Origin: Niastella sp966212235
GTDB taxonomy: Bacteria; Bacteroidota; Bacteroidia; Chitinophagales; Chitinophagaceae
Length of the DNA stretch: 64,000 nt
Direction: 5' to 3'
Assembly: GCA_966212235.1 (NCBI GenBank)
Contig: CBIHPP010000024.1
Coordinates: 1 to 64,000, forward strand
The position numbers and the translations under genes were made by a program. Shown here in pieces: positions 26,575 to 35,215 of the stretch. The notes beneath the pieces were generated by a model that was not told the DNA's origin, searched no databases, and saw only the letters and a program-made list of their open reading frames with translations. Positions within the stretch are counted from its first letter, which is position 1. Each line of letters starts with the position of its first letter.

Positions 26575-26616
26575 AAAAGGATGTAACTTAAAAGATTATG
26601 TCCTTTTTTGTTTTTG
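26575..26616 (+). terminator. terminator-like hairpin after the right core
   Basis: AAAAGGA at 26575-26581 pairs with TCCTTTTTT at 26601-26609 and a T-rich tail follows. It is equivalent in position to 1407-1440. Confidence 0.5.
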
Positions 26617-26720
26617 TAATCTAATTGACATAGTCTAAATTAAAATTTTAAATAAATGGATTTTCCGGCAACTTTGCACCGCTATTAATTCAGTTCTAAT
26701 TTAGGCCTAAACCGATTGCT

Positions 26721-27902
26721 ATGCTTCCTTCTAGTGAATATCCTTTCCCTATTTTTATAAGTTCGACAGATTATAATTTAAAAGACTTTAGGGCAGAACT
26801 TTCTCGTTTTCTAAAAGATCTTGGATATAAACCAATTTTAAGTTCAGCAGATGGCTTTCCTGATAACTCTCCCAAACTACAGCCATGGGAATCCTGTATT
26901 CCGGTTTTAGATAAGAGCTTTGTAATGATTCTTGTTATTGATGGTAGATACAGTACTGCCTTAGAGTGGCCAAATCTAAAAAATATTTTTGGTGACAGGA
27001 AAGTATCTCCAACTCACGGAGAATATCTTTTTGCGCATAATCAACACAAAAGAATGCTTGTCTTTATTAGGAAGGAAGTAGTTACGTTTTACCAATCATA
27101 CAGAAAATTATGTAAGGAATTAAAAGGTGTCGATGAGTCAGAAATAAAAAAGATTTTAGATAAAATATTGCCTGATTATATTGATTATGAAACTCTCAAA
27201 TTTGTCCATGAGGTTAAAACAACTACTCCAATCCCCTGGATTAACGAATTTAATGATATAACAGAAGTAAAAGAACAGGTGCAAAAAAAAATGCTTAATG
27301 AGCTTGCGGAAATATTTCTAATAAAAGAGCGAAACCTTGAGGTGATGATTGATTCCTTTAACAAGTTATTGGCTACTTTGCAGCCAGATGAAAGGATAAG
27401 TGTCTTAAAAAAGATGGATGCTACGAAAGAAGTGATTGAGGCCGCAGAAAAATTTGAATTGAAGGTCAAAGAGTTGGAAGATGCAAAAACAGAACTTGAA
27501 AAAGCGAAAGCTGCCCAAGCCCAAGATATTAAACAAAATGAAGAACGGGTTGAGAAGTTAACGCGTGAAATCGAAAATTATAAGAAAGTATCCTATAATC
27601 CTGATTTCATTTTTCAATCTGGCAGTACATTATATTTGGGACAAACAAAATCAGGTAGCACACCTTCTTTTTATAAGCCCCATCACGGAACATTTTGGAA
27701 TTTATTGAATGCAGTGCGTAAATGTGATAAGTGCGGCGAATCCAAACCTTCAGAATTAGATCTTATACAGACTGCATATTTTAACGAATGTCCTAATTGC
27801 CATCGACAAATATGTTTAGCCTGTTGGCCTAAACCGATAACTCTATTTGACGCATCCCCGTTACTTTGCCCAGATTGTGAGGCTTTGAAGAAATTGGATT
27901 GA
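26721..27902 (+). CDS. DUF4062 - coiled coil - zinc ribbon protein
   Basis: 393 residues. The N-terminus has the DUF4062 signature (FPIFISSTDYNLKDFRAELS), a TIR/SLOG-related Rossmann-like domain usually found at the front of NTPase signalling proteins. Residues about 195-300 form a long charged coiled coil (AAEKFELKVKELEDAKTELE). The C-terminus carries four paired cysteines (CDKC, CPNC, CLAC, CPDC), likely a two-zinc ribbon or treble clef. No NTPase domain is present, so this is a minimal architecture. It stands alone between two attachment cores. Confidence 0.85.
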   Translation: MLPSSEYPFPIFISSTDYNLKDFRAELSRFLKDLGYKPILSSADGFPDNSPKLQPWESCIPVLDKSFVMILVIDGRYSTALEWPNLKNIFGDRKVSPTHGEYLFAHNQHKRMLVFIRKEVVTFYQSYRKLCKELKGVDESEIKKILDKILPDYIDYETLKFVHEVKTTTPIPWINEFNDITEVKEQVQKKMLNELAEIFLIKERNLEVMIDSFNKLLATLQPDERISVLKKMDATKEVIEAAEKFELKVKELEDAKTELEKAKAAQAQDIKQNEERVEKLTREIENYKKVSYNPDFIFQSGSTLYLGQTKSGSTPSFYKPHHGTFWNLLNAVRKCDKCGESKPSELDLIQTAYFNECPNCHRQICLACWPKPITLFDASPLLCPDCEALKKLD

Positions 27903-27943
27903 TGGTTTTAGCCTATAAATTAAATTCAAATCTTCTCTCTCTC

Positions 27944-27973
27944 TTGGTTCGATAATTCTCCAATCCTGGGCAC
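27944..27973 (+). other. attachment core copy (identical 18-bp start)
   Basis: GGTTCGATAATTCTCCAA is identical to the left core at 1377-1394 and is followed by TCCTGGGCAC, then CCTTAAGTCACTAATTAG. The 60 bp upstream (GGTTTTAGCCT ... CAAATC) also match the copy at 31340-31378. This is the best right-end partner by sequence identity. Confidence 0.5.
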
Positions 27974-27995
27974 AGTAAGAGCCTTAAGTCACTAA

Positions 27996-28499
27996 TTAGC
28001 CAATTTGAAAAGCTTTTGGAAAATTTAAGCCGGTTCGGTTTCTATCGTAAATCATGATCGACAAACCTGCTTTGGGCATCAATATTCTACCAATTTCGAT
28101 AGCAACAGAAACAGGAATAGCTGGAAATAGATTTATAACAGCACCTCTGCCATGTGTAAGCTTTATATCATCCAACAATTTTCGGAAAGGCCGCCTAAAT
28201 TGAGAGAGCTGATCTTTCGACTTCATAAAGTCTTTTCCCACATTTGGTATGGTGAAATTCCCAATCGCAGTATCTTCACCTATGACATCCAACGCATCGT
28301 TTTGGGGAATAGTGCCACTTAATGACAGCGTGAGTGCAACATTTTTCTTTGTTAAATTATCCGGCCGTGAGACGATATAATCAAAATTACTTTCCTCAAC
28401 AGAATGCCATTTCCAACTTTGTGGCTCTCTTCTTAATTGGTATACATCAACCCGGCTTTTATCAGTCAGTAACGTTCCTAACTCAATCAATATTTGTGT
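27996..28499 (-). pseudogene. truncated SAVED-domain gene (CBASS effector remnant)
   Basis: About 165 codons match the C-terminal part of SAVED domains: ILIELGTLLTDKSRVDVYQL, REPQSWKWHS, VALTLSLSGTI, then INLFPAIPVSVAIEIGRILM and IMIYDRN. SAVED senses cyclic oligonucleotides in CBASS effectors such as Cap4. Upstream, a TAG lies four codons before the TTG at 28490, and neither the first half of the domain nor an N-terminal nuclease is present. It is a 5'-truncated relic adjacent to an attachment core. Confidence 0.7.
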
Positions 28500-28629
28500 C
28501 TAAAAAGCTGAACCTAGTTCTCAGGATTTGGCAATAGCCTGCCTTATTTGAGAAGGTTAAATGGCTTTTATAACTTGAAGGTCGCCCCCTCCAAGTTTTT
28601 TTTTGTTACACTGCTGCTTCTTTTCGTCA

Positions 28630-28663
28630 GCTAGCATAACAGTAAACAATTGTTGCACCAGTG
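28630..28663 (-). other. attC-like site of the lipoprotein cassette
   Basis: GCTAGCATAAC and GTTGCACCAG bracket the palindrome AACAATTGTT. GTTGCACCAGTG is the inverted partner of CATTGGTGCTAAC at 29091-29103, so the two ends of the intervening gene unit are complementary, as required for an excisable cassette. Distance between the boxes is short for an attC. Confidence 0.45.
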
Positions 28664-28685
28664 TTTCGGTCTTTATACATATATC

Positions 28686-29093
28686 CTAATGACTAAAATA
28701 CCGAGCATAAACCTTTTTTGCTTTTGAAAAATCACCAGGTTTAGTGACAATATAATATGCTTCTCTGTGATGTGAATTCGTCAAGTGTATTTCAATTTGT
28801 AAAAAGCACAAGTCTGCGGAGTCTTTATTTATTGGCAAGGGGAAGCTATTACCTGTCGGCTCAATTAAAATATCATGAGTCTTAGTGCCGAAATTTTCTT
28901 TTGAACTTTTGTTACGATAAATTGTTATTGACTTTATTTGTTTGTCTACACAATTGCAGTCGATACTCAACTTGTCAGTAGATAATGTAAGGCAGTTTGT
29001 TTTAGCACCTCTACCTGAAATGTCAAGAAGAGAACCACAGGACGCAACGAAAACTGTCGTTGTCAATATGAATAGTTTAGTTTTGTCTAACAT
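28686..29093 (-). CDS. small lipoprotein, cassette passenger
   Basis: 135 residues. Signal peptide MLDKTKLFILTTTVFVAS ends in a lipobox Cys (VASCGS), so the protein is a membrane-anchored lipoprotein. The mature part is beta-rich with two further Cys in DCNCVDK. No family is recognised. The ATG lies 2 bp inside the boundary motif CGTTAGCACC; the matching motif lies downstream, so the gene fills a cassette-like unit of about 470 bp. Confidence 0.75.
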   Translation of the reverse strand: MLDKTKLFILTTTVFVASCGSLLDISGRGAKTNCLTLSTDKLSIDCNCVDKQIKSITIYRNKSSKENFGTKTHDILIEPTGNSFPLPINKDSADLCFLQIEIHLTNSHHREAYYIVTKPGDFSKAKKVYARYFSH

Positions 29094-29094
29094 T

Positions 29095-29108
29095 GGTGCT
29101 AACGTTAA
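29095..29108 (-). other. cassette start boundary (CGTTAGCACC)
   Basis: The minus-strand motif AACGTTAGCACC immediately precedes the lipoprotein start. The same CGTTAGC core precedes genes at 21072 and 38709. Confidence 0.4.
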
Positions 29109-29442
29109 AGCATTGGCGATGTGGAAATATTCTGTGATCCCCCTGCCCGATGCCGCTGCTGATTAAAGATACCTAAGCTCATTATTTATTCTGTTGCACG
29201 CCGTTATTCGTCTGTCGAAACTAAAGTTTTTTTGCGAACAAAAGTTGAGAGTATAGCTGCGTAACCCTCACAAATTCATCCTTAAGTAATGTATCAGGAT
29301 TAAAATTTTGTTACAACGCAAATACAAAATAAATATTATTACCACTCAACCTTTCCGCTACGCCAGAAATCATTCCCATAAATCTTATTATCAATGACAA
29401 CAATATGCTTAAGGCTGTATATCAGGCTTAAATCTTCTATCT

Positions 29443-29470
29443 GCTGGTTCGACTCTCCAATCCCGGGCAC
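29443..29470 (+). other. attachment core copy
   Basis: CTGGTTCGACTCTCCAATCC followed by CGGGCAC is a third version of the tRNA-like core, here closest to a normal acceptor end. The 29109-29442 stretch before it contains no gene that I can see. Confidence 0.45.
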
Positions 29471-29477
29471 AAAAAAG

Positions 29478-29512
29478 AAAATGCTTTAAGTCATTGGACT
29501 TGAAGCATTTTT
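29478..29512 (+). terminator. terminator-like hairpin after the core
   Basis: AAAATGCTT and AAGCATTTTTA pair around TAAGTCATTGGACTTG. It is equivalent to the hairpins after the other cores. Confidence 0.55.
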
Positions 29513-29575
29513 AGTTTACACTAATTGCGCTTTTGGGAGGACTAAATATTCAAGTCGTTATAAAGGAATATTTTG

Positions 29576-29606
29576 TGTGGTTCGATTCCAGGGTGCGGCT
29601 GCCCTA
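29576..29606 (+). other. T-arm-like fragment
   Basis: TGTGGTTCGATTCCAG is followed by GGTGCGGCTGCCCT. The first part has the T-loop sequence of a tRNA, but no complete tRNA can be folded. It abuts the 3' end of the S41 peptidase gene and may be another attachment relic. Confidence 0.3.
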
Positions 29607-31121
29607 ATTAGTTTGTGCGTTTTGAATTAGCCTTTTCGCAAATTGCATTTCTAAATCTTCATGTTGTACCAGGTCTTCTACTGTGTAATTTATTGCGTAA
29701 GTTGGTAGCACACCTCGTCCAATTGGATGTTTTTGATACATATATCCTATTTGTATGTTCGGAGAAATTCTAATCATGATTTTGCTATTGGGCAATTGTA
29801 TAACGATGTTATCGCCACCTGTTGGTCCTTCAAGTGTGCCTCCGCTTTCTTCACCAATAAAAATCGCATTTGTTGCTTTCTTTAAATCTGAAATCAGGTC
29901 TGCCGCACTTGAAAAGCAGGTTCCATTCATCAGCACATATAAATTGCCTTTAAAAACATCTGACTTTGGCTCTTTTAGTCGAAGATTATCGGCGTACTCA
30001 TAATTATTAATCCATAAATTGTCACTAATTTTTCTCATATACTCATCATCATTATTAAACAAAAGAGCAGACGAATCTCTTTCCATAATAACAGGTTTTA
30101 AGGATCTAAAATCCAGATGACTTAAATATATATTTTGATACAGTTTAAAGGGCTTATCATATAAATAAGACATCAACTCCATTTGCTGACTTTCATCACC
30201 GCCCTCGTTATTTCTCAGATCAAGAATCAGGTTTTTTATTTTTCTTTCTTTAATAGTTTTGAATACAGATGATAGCAACGAATCAAAAGGCAGGTCAATA
30301 TCTTTATTATAAAAAGAACGGGAAACTGTTAATATTGCATAATTATTTTCACTGTTGATTTCAAAATGCGGCGATGGTGTTTTAAACCAACTTGTTTCCT
30401 CAATGTTATGTCTTGCCAAAAGAATTTTTTGTCTTTCTTCAACTGATATACCTTTTACTGTTACAGTTTTTTTGATATTGGTGCCATAGGTCAAAAAATC
30501 AATTTTAAAATTTGTACTTCTGTCTGCAAAAAGATAGTAGTACAAATCAAAACCCTGGAAAGCATAATTGAAATATCTTTCAAGTAACTTCCTTTTTCTT
30601 GTTTGAATATAACCATCTGCGGGTATCCCCTGCCACGTATTGTTCAATATATATGCATCAGTATTTCCATTAATAGATAAAATTCGAGAGCCATTTGGTA
30701 TTAACACATCACTGCAATTATTAAAAAGGTAAATCTTCTCATCTATAACTTTTATGTAAAACGGCATTACTTTTTTTTCCAATACTTCTTTTCCTAGTCC
30801 ACCTTGCGGAATTGTATATAGATGCCCGCAATGAACTTTAGCGTTAGCTTTTGTTATTAATGCAAGAAAATCTAATCCTGATATTTTATTCCCCATTGAC
30901 ATTGCCAAACTATCAAACCTGGCATCAACAGCTTTCTTTTCGTCATACTTGTAAAGTCTTGGATGTACGTATTCTAACGAGAACCTTAACCAATGCAGGT
31001 CTTCAAGTGCCTGTTTTTTTGTTAATGATAAAGAACTGTTTTGCGCAACAGAATTGATAGTTAGTATTGCTAGTACAATGAGCGTTGGAATTTGTTTAAG
31101 AAGTAACTTTTCAGATTTCAT
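29604..31121 (-). CDS. S41 family peptidase (CtpA-like), secreted
   Basis: About 505 residues from MKSEKLLLK; the upstream extension lacks a signal peptide and is rejected. The signal peptide ends VAQ. The peptidase core has LILDLRNNEGGDESQQMELM, the catalytic Ser region LMNGTCFSSAADL and GEESGGTLEGPTGG, as in C-terminal processing peptidases of the S41B type. No PDZ domain is clear. It acts in the periplasm or outside the cell. A paralogue lies at 35216-36691. An attachment core lies on either side, so this copy may be cargo. Confidence 0.9.
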   Translation of the reverse strand: MKSEKLLLKQIPTLIVLAILTINSVAQNSSLSLTKKQALEDLHWLRFSLEYVHPRLYKYDEKKAVDARFDSLAMSMGNKISGLDFLALITKANAKVHCGHLYTIPQGGLGKEVLEKKVMPFYIKVIDEKIYLFNNCSDVLIPNGSRILSINGNTDAYILNNTWQGIPADGYIQTRKRKLLERYFNYAFQGFDLYYYLFADRSTNFKIDFLTYGTNIKKTVTVKGISVEERQKILLARHNIEETSWFKTPSPHFEINSENNYAILTVSRSFYNKDIDLPFDSLLSSVFKTIKERKIKNLILDLRNNEGGDESQQMELMSYLYDKPFKLYQNIYLSHLDFRSLKPVIMERDSSALLFNNDDEYMRKISDNLWINNYEYADNLRLKEPKSDVFKGNLYVLMNGTCFSSAADLISDLKKATNAIFIGEESGGTLEGPTGGDNIVIQLPNSKIMIRISPNIQIGYMYQKHPIGRGVLPTYAINYTVEDLVQHEDLEMQFAKRLIQNAQTN

Positions 31122-31218
31122 TTGTGCAAAGTACTGGTGTTGCATACGCCACTTTTTTGTAGGTATCATTTTTGCAAATTATTATTATTTACCAAAACGA
31201 TCCGTGCATATGGTGATG

Positions 31219-31233
31219 GGTTATATGCCAAGG
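31219..31233 (+). other. GTTATATGCC boundary motif
   Basis: GGTTATATGCCAAGG repeats the core seen at 53-61 and 1051-1059 (as its complement) in the 31122-31377 leader region, which otherwise shows no gene. No palindrome could be paired with it. Confidence 0.25.
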
Positions 31234-31377
31234 TAAACAAAAACGAACAAACGGACAATGCCTGTTTGTACCGGGAAAGTCGAAGTTATTTATCAGTTTG
31301 TATCAGAAATTATTACATTCATTCCGTTCAGCGTATCAATGGTTTTAGCCTGAAAATTATCATCAAATCCTTCACCT

Positions 31378-31406
31378 CCTGATTCAATAATTCTTAAGTG
31401 GGGCAC
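31378..31406 (+). other. attachment core copy
   Basis: CCTGATTCAATAATTCTTAA followed by GTGGGGCAC and then AGGCTTTAAGTCACTGGC. The upstream 40 bp (GGTTTTAGCCTGAAAATTA) match those before the 27944 copy. The T-arm is more decayed than in the others. Confidence 0.45.
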
Positions 31407-31546
31407 AAAAAAAGAAAGGCTTTAAGTCACTGGCAACGTACAGGGCTTGCTGCTGTGCTGGTATTTATACTCGTCAGCCAGCAAAGCAGAACCCCATGTT
31501 GTACGCCGCTGTCCCTGCCGTAAAGGTCTTTCCATCATAACTTTAC

Positions 31547-31984
31547 TCAGCAGCCGCCTTTGCGAGGGGCGCGTATATAAATTATTTTACCATCTCGTTC
31601 TACATAGTCGCCCCATATTATTGGATATGAATTCTTGGGCGCGTACGATACACCAATTACACTCTGGCTTCTTATCATTATTTTGTCGTTAACTTTCAGG
31701 CTATGCAATTGCTGAAATTCATTAGAGTTTTCCCGCCCAAAACTAAGAATATAATCGTAACCATTAATCCTGACCATCACTCCGAAACCTGATCGTGAGC
31801 CTGGCCGAAGAGAGGTTACAACAGCTTCCATATACCATTTTTTCCTTTCGGCTTTCATTTCAGCAGCAGAGAGTGGCTTTGGGGCTGATTTTTTAGAAGT
31901 TTCATTTTTGATTTCGCTATTAGCAAATACTAGTCCGCTTACCACAACCAGCGGTAAGATCAGCGCATAAATAACTTTTTTCAT
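31547..31984 (-). CDS. secreted hypothetical protein
   Basis: 145 residues. Signal peptide MKKVIYALILPLVVVSGLVFA, then a Lys/Ala-rich linker to about residue 48. A small beta-rich domain follows (VVTSLRPGSRSGFGVMVRI, VNDKIMIRSQS), reminiscent of an OB-like or barrel fold. The C-terminus is RKGGC. No family recognised. Periplasmic location is likely. Confidence 0.8.
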   Translation of the reverse strand: MKKVIYALILPLVVVSGLVFANSEIKNETSKKSAPKPLSAAEMKAERKKWYMEAVVTSLRPGSRSGFGVMVRINGYDYILSFGRENSNEFQQLHSLKVNDKIMIRSQSVIGVSYAPKNSYPIIWGDYVERDGKIIYIRAPRKGGC

Positions 31985-32227
31985 ATTTTTTGTAGGTTAA
32001 ATTAACATAGATCTATCTCCTAATAAATCAGATCCGTTTAAGGCATTTCTTTTATTTTTCGTATCCTTTTACAGTTGGTGCAACAAAAGTACTTTGATAA
32101 TTTTCAGACGGAGGAGCCTGGATTGTAAATAAAAGTGTAAAATTTGTAAATAATATCTTGACATTATGCTTGTTAGAAGAAATCTCCTGGGAAAAGTAAC
32201 GGGGTGTGTATTTCATAATTTAACTAT

Positions 32228-33271
32228 TTAATGACCCTCTTTACTTTTAAAGTCTGTAAAGGTCTTTCCATCATAACGATGCACCCCACCTCCAGATCCA
32301 AACCAAATACTTGCATCGTTAGCTTCCAATATCCCCAAAAAAGCCATTCTTCCTCCTGACTTAATTTCTGTTACACTGGGCATTTTATTGTACAAGGACT
32401 TTGCATCATAACGTGATAGTGCCCAGACGTCCGGATTTACTTCACCAGTAGTCCAGATGTTTCCTTTTTTATCTTCGATTATAGCATAAGCCCCCCTCTG
32501 CGATACCTTAGTAAAGGTTCTGCCGTCATAGCGCCAAAGACCATTAACGTCACCGAACCAAATGCTTCCTTTTTTATCTTCGATTATTGACCAAACGTTT
32601 TTAAACGCCTTGCCGTCTGTGTTTTTTAAAACGGTAAATGTTTTTCCATCATAAAAACAGGGCTCACCCCTTGTGCCAAACCATAATTTCCCGGTTTTGT
32701 CTTCCATGATAGTAGTAAGATCATTATTGGAAAGTCCTTCTTTAGTTGTAAAATTTCGAAAAGATTTCCCATCATAACGGCTTGCTCCACCTCCAGTCGC
32801 AAACCAAATATTACCGGCTTTATCTTCATAAATTTTTGCAACCCTATTATTGGCAAGCCCCTCCCTGGTTGTAAAATGTTGAAAGCCTGCCTGTCCGGTA
32901 GGCAGGGATTTCCCATTGTAATAATAAACACCCGAATCTTTGGAAGCGAACCAAAAATTTCCTTTTCGATCTTCCAAAACATCCCAGAAGCTGGCAAAGC
33001 GGGGCGAAATTATTTTATTGGTTAGATTGGTAAAAGATGTTCCATTGTATCGAAACACACCTAAGTAAGAAGCAATCAAAATGTCTCCGTTCCTTGCTTG
33101 CTTTACATTCCGAACCATACCCATAGGCACTTTGGTGGTGTCCGCCTCTTTAAGCTGAGACTCGGAGTATCCTACTCTTCTGTTATCTTGTGGTACGTTT
33201 GTTTGGTTTTGTCCACAGGAGGTGTGAAAAATAAACACCAGGAACAAAGTATATACGTGTGCGTATTTCAT
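32228..33271 (-). CDS. beta-propeller lipoprotein (two-component-regulator propeller repeats)
   Basis: About 347 residues from MKYAHVYTLF. The signal peptide ends in a lipobox (FHTSCGQ), so it is anchored in a membrane. At least seven repeats follow of the form NIWFATGGGASRYDGKSF ... EDKTGKLWFGT, the Reg_prop blades normally found in hybrid two-component sensors; here there are no TM or kinase domains. One blade contains a seven-residue insertion (LPTGQAG) encoded by a palindromic repeat at 32885-32907. It is transcribed with the serine hydrolase gene, starting 17 bp after that stop. Confidence 0.88.
   Translation of the reverse strand: MKYAHVYTLFLVFIFHTSCGQNQTNVPQDNRRVGYSESQLKEADTTKVPMGMVRNVKQARNGDILIASYLGVFRYNGTSFTNLTNKIISPRFASFWDVLEDRKGNFWFASKDSGVYYYNGKSLPTGQAGFQHFTTREGLANNRVAKIYEDKAGNIWFATGGGASRYDGKSFRNFTTKEGLSNNDLTTIMEDKTGKLWFGTRGEPCFYDGKTFTVLKNTDGKAFKNVWSIIEDKKGSIWFGDVNGLWRYDGRTFTKVSQRGAYAIIEDKKGNIWTTGEVNPDVWALSRYDAKSLYNKMPSVTEIKSGGRMAFLGILEANDASIWFGSGGGVHRYDGKTFTDFKSKEGH
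32885..32907. repeat. palindromic REP-like insertion inside a coding sequence
   Basis: CCTGCC at 32886-32891 and GGCAGG at 32901-32906 form a hairpin around TGTCCGGTA. In the host gene it adds exactly 21 bp, translated as LPTGQAG between YNGKS and FQHFTT. Other blades read YDGKSFRNFTT without the insert. It is therefore an in-frame insertion in a propeller loop. Confidence 0.75.
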
Positions 33272-33287
33272 AATTTTTTTATTGATC

Positions 33288-35063
33288 CTATAGTGAAAGT
33301 ATATCGCTTGCCTTTTTGATGGCTGAAGGGTCAAACCCCGCATTCCTGAAATATTCAAAATCATCTTTCAAACTTTTACTTAACCCACTCACAGTGTGCC
33401 CTGACTTTAAATATTGTTTATATAACTCAATCGCTTTGGTGAAATCACCTTTAAAGAGAAACGAGTGAGCCAGGTTTTTTACCAGCAACGAGTCTGAAGG
33501 TTCGATGGCCAAACCCTTCGATAAAAAGCCAATCGCTTTGTCGTAATTTTTTGTCTCCAGCAAATGACGACCGAAAACTACCCATTGTCCTGGTTGCGGT
33601 TTCAACGTATCTAAAGTTGTAATTCTTTGTGCAGATGGACGCGGCTGGCCATTAAAGGTTCTCGAAATACTGGTTACTATTCCAGCGCTATCGAAAATAA
33701 AGCTACGGTGGCCAGGCCATTCGAAGTGGCGAAAATTGGTTGATGATGTAAAATGCATTTTGATGCTGCGACCCTCCATCCAGCAATAAAGCCCGTCTTT
33801 TTCTTTTGTCACTTCTGAAAAACGTCCATTTGTTATGTAGTCGCCGATGTATTTCGAGGTGAAGGTGTCGTTGACCGGCACGGTGGTTATTTTTTCGGGT
33901 TTTTCAAAACCTTCCCAATTGTATGCCAATGCTATGCTGTTGAGCAGTTCGAATGCAATGGAAAGGTCATCCGAATTTACAAATATGGCAGTGCCCTTTC
34001 CATTTGTTAATCCGCCAACGAATAAACCTGTGAATCCCTCGTTACTGGCAGTATGATTGAAGTATTTCTCGCCATTCCAGTTCCATACGAACGTGCCCAA
34101 GGCCACATCATATATATAGGGCGTTACATGCAATTTTACCATTTCCTGATTCAACAGCTTTGATGATTTTCCCTGGTAAGCCTGCTGCATTTCAACAATG
34201 TATTTGCATATATCTGTGGGTGTAGTCCATAATCCGGCTGCTGATTTTTCCGGGAATACAAAATACTTGCCCGGGACTTCATTGCCATTGGTTTTATATC
34301 CTGTTGCCAGATTTTTCCTTTGGCTGGCTGCAGGGGGCTGATTGAAAGAACTGTTGGTCATTGCCAGTGGCCGAAACACCTGCTCATACATGTATTGCTC
34401 ATATGGTTGTTTTGTAAGATCGGTAAGCATTTGTTGTGTGATAAGGGTGCCTCCGCCGGAATAGTGGGGCCCCGTCCCCGGTTCTGCCAGCGATCGTACA
34501 GCTTCCGTGTTGGAAGGAGGCCGGCCATTTAAAATATCGGTGACCGATGCAATTGCACTATCGCGGTGGTAACCGGGGAAACCATGAACCCCCAGGCCTG
34601 CGGTGTGGCTGAGCAACTGGGCGGTTGTAATTTTCTTGCCATGGGACACGGTGTCATAAGGGAATTTCCAGTTGCCCAGGTACTGGTTGATGTCCTGGTA
34701 AAGATCCAGTTTTCCCTGCTGCGCCAGGTGTAAGATACCTACGGCGTTTAGTGACTTACTGATCGATCCGGGTTCAAACATAGTATTGGTAGTTACTTTC
34801 CTGCCTTCTTTTTTGTCAGCATAACCATACCCTTTGGCCCATACAATCTGGTAATTGTCGATAACAGCGACACTTAATCCCGCCACATTGTAATGTTTCA
34901 TTCTTTCAGAAAGGCTGTATAGTTTACCGTCGATGACAAGGCCGCCCGATAGGTTGGTCTCCACCCGGGTGATCTGTTCGTTTACGGCTTTAGAATAATG
35001 CTGCTGGGCAGTGACGACTGTAAGCCAATGGCACAAAAGGACTGCTAAACTAATTTTTTTCAT
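33288..35063 (-). CDS. serine hydrolase (class C beta-lactamase fold) with TPR-like tail
   Basis: About 591 residues from MKKISLAVLL, with a signal peptide ending TAQ. The beta-lactamase/transpeptidase-like domain has the nucleophile motif PGSISKSLN (SxxK) and HYSGGGT in place of the usual YxN. The region after about 480 carries two helical repeats of TPR type (AIGFLSKGLAIEPSDSLLVK and TKAIELYKQYL). It acts on D-Ala peptides or esters in the periplasm; the substrate is unknown. It heads the operon with the propeller lipoprotein. Confidence 0.9.
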   Translation of the reverse strand: MKKISLAVLLCHWLTVVTAQQHYSKAVNEQITRVETNLSGGLVIDGKLYSLSERMKHYNVAGLSVAVIDNYQIVWAKGYGYADKKEGRKVTTNTMFEPGSISKSLNAVGILHLAQQGKLDLYQDINQYLGNWKFPYDTVSHGKKITTAQLLSHTAGLGVHGFPGYHRDSAIASVTDILNGRPPSNTEAVRSLAEPGTGPHYSGGGTLITQQMLTDLTKQPYEQYMYEQVFRPLAMTNSSFNQPPAASQRKNLATGYKTNGNEVPGKYFVFPEKSAAGLWTTPTDICKYIVEMQQAYQGKSSKLLNQEMVKLHVTPYIYDVALGTFVWNWNGEKYFNHTASNEGFTGLFVGGLTNGKGTAIFVNSDDLSIAFELLNSIALAYNWEGFEKPEKITTVPVNDTFTSKYIGDYITNGRFSEVTKEKDGLYCWMEGRSIKMHFTSSTNFRHFEWPGHRSFIFDSAGIVTSISRTFNGQPRPSAQRITTLDTLKPQPGQWVVFGRHLLETKNYDKAIGFLSKGLAIEPSDSLLVKNLAHSFLFKGDFTKAIELYKQYLKSGHTVSGLSKSLKDDFEYFRNAGFDPSAIKKASDILSL

Positions 35064-35215
35064 AGCTGACAAACCTATCCGTTATTCTGTCAGTGTAGCC
35101 TGAAAGAGTGTAAAAAAAGTTGTAAAAACAATGTAAATGCTGTTTAAAATCGATTTACATTACTGGTCCATGCTTAGATTATAAGAGAGATGAAGCTGAT
35201 GTTAGCTGCTGGCAT

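Noticed and set aside
1374..31606. Intact tRNA genes at the T-arm-like sites
   Set aside because: At every site only a T-arm/acceptor 3' portion is present; no D-arm, anticodon arm or 5' acceptor strand could be paired.
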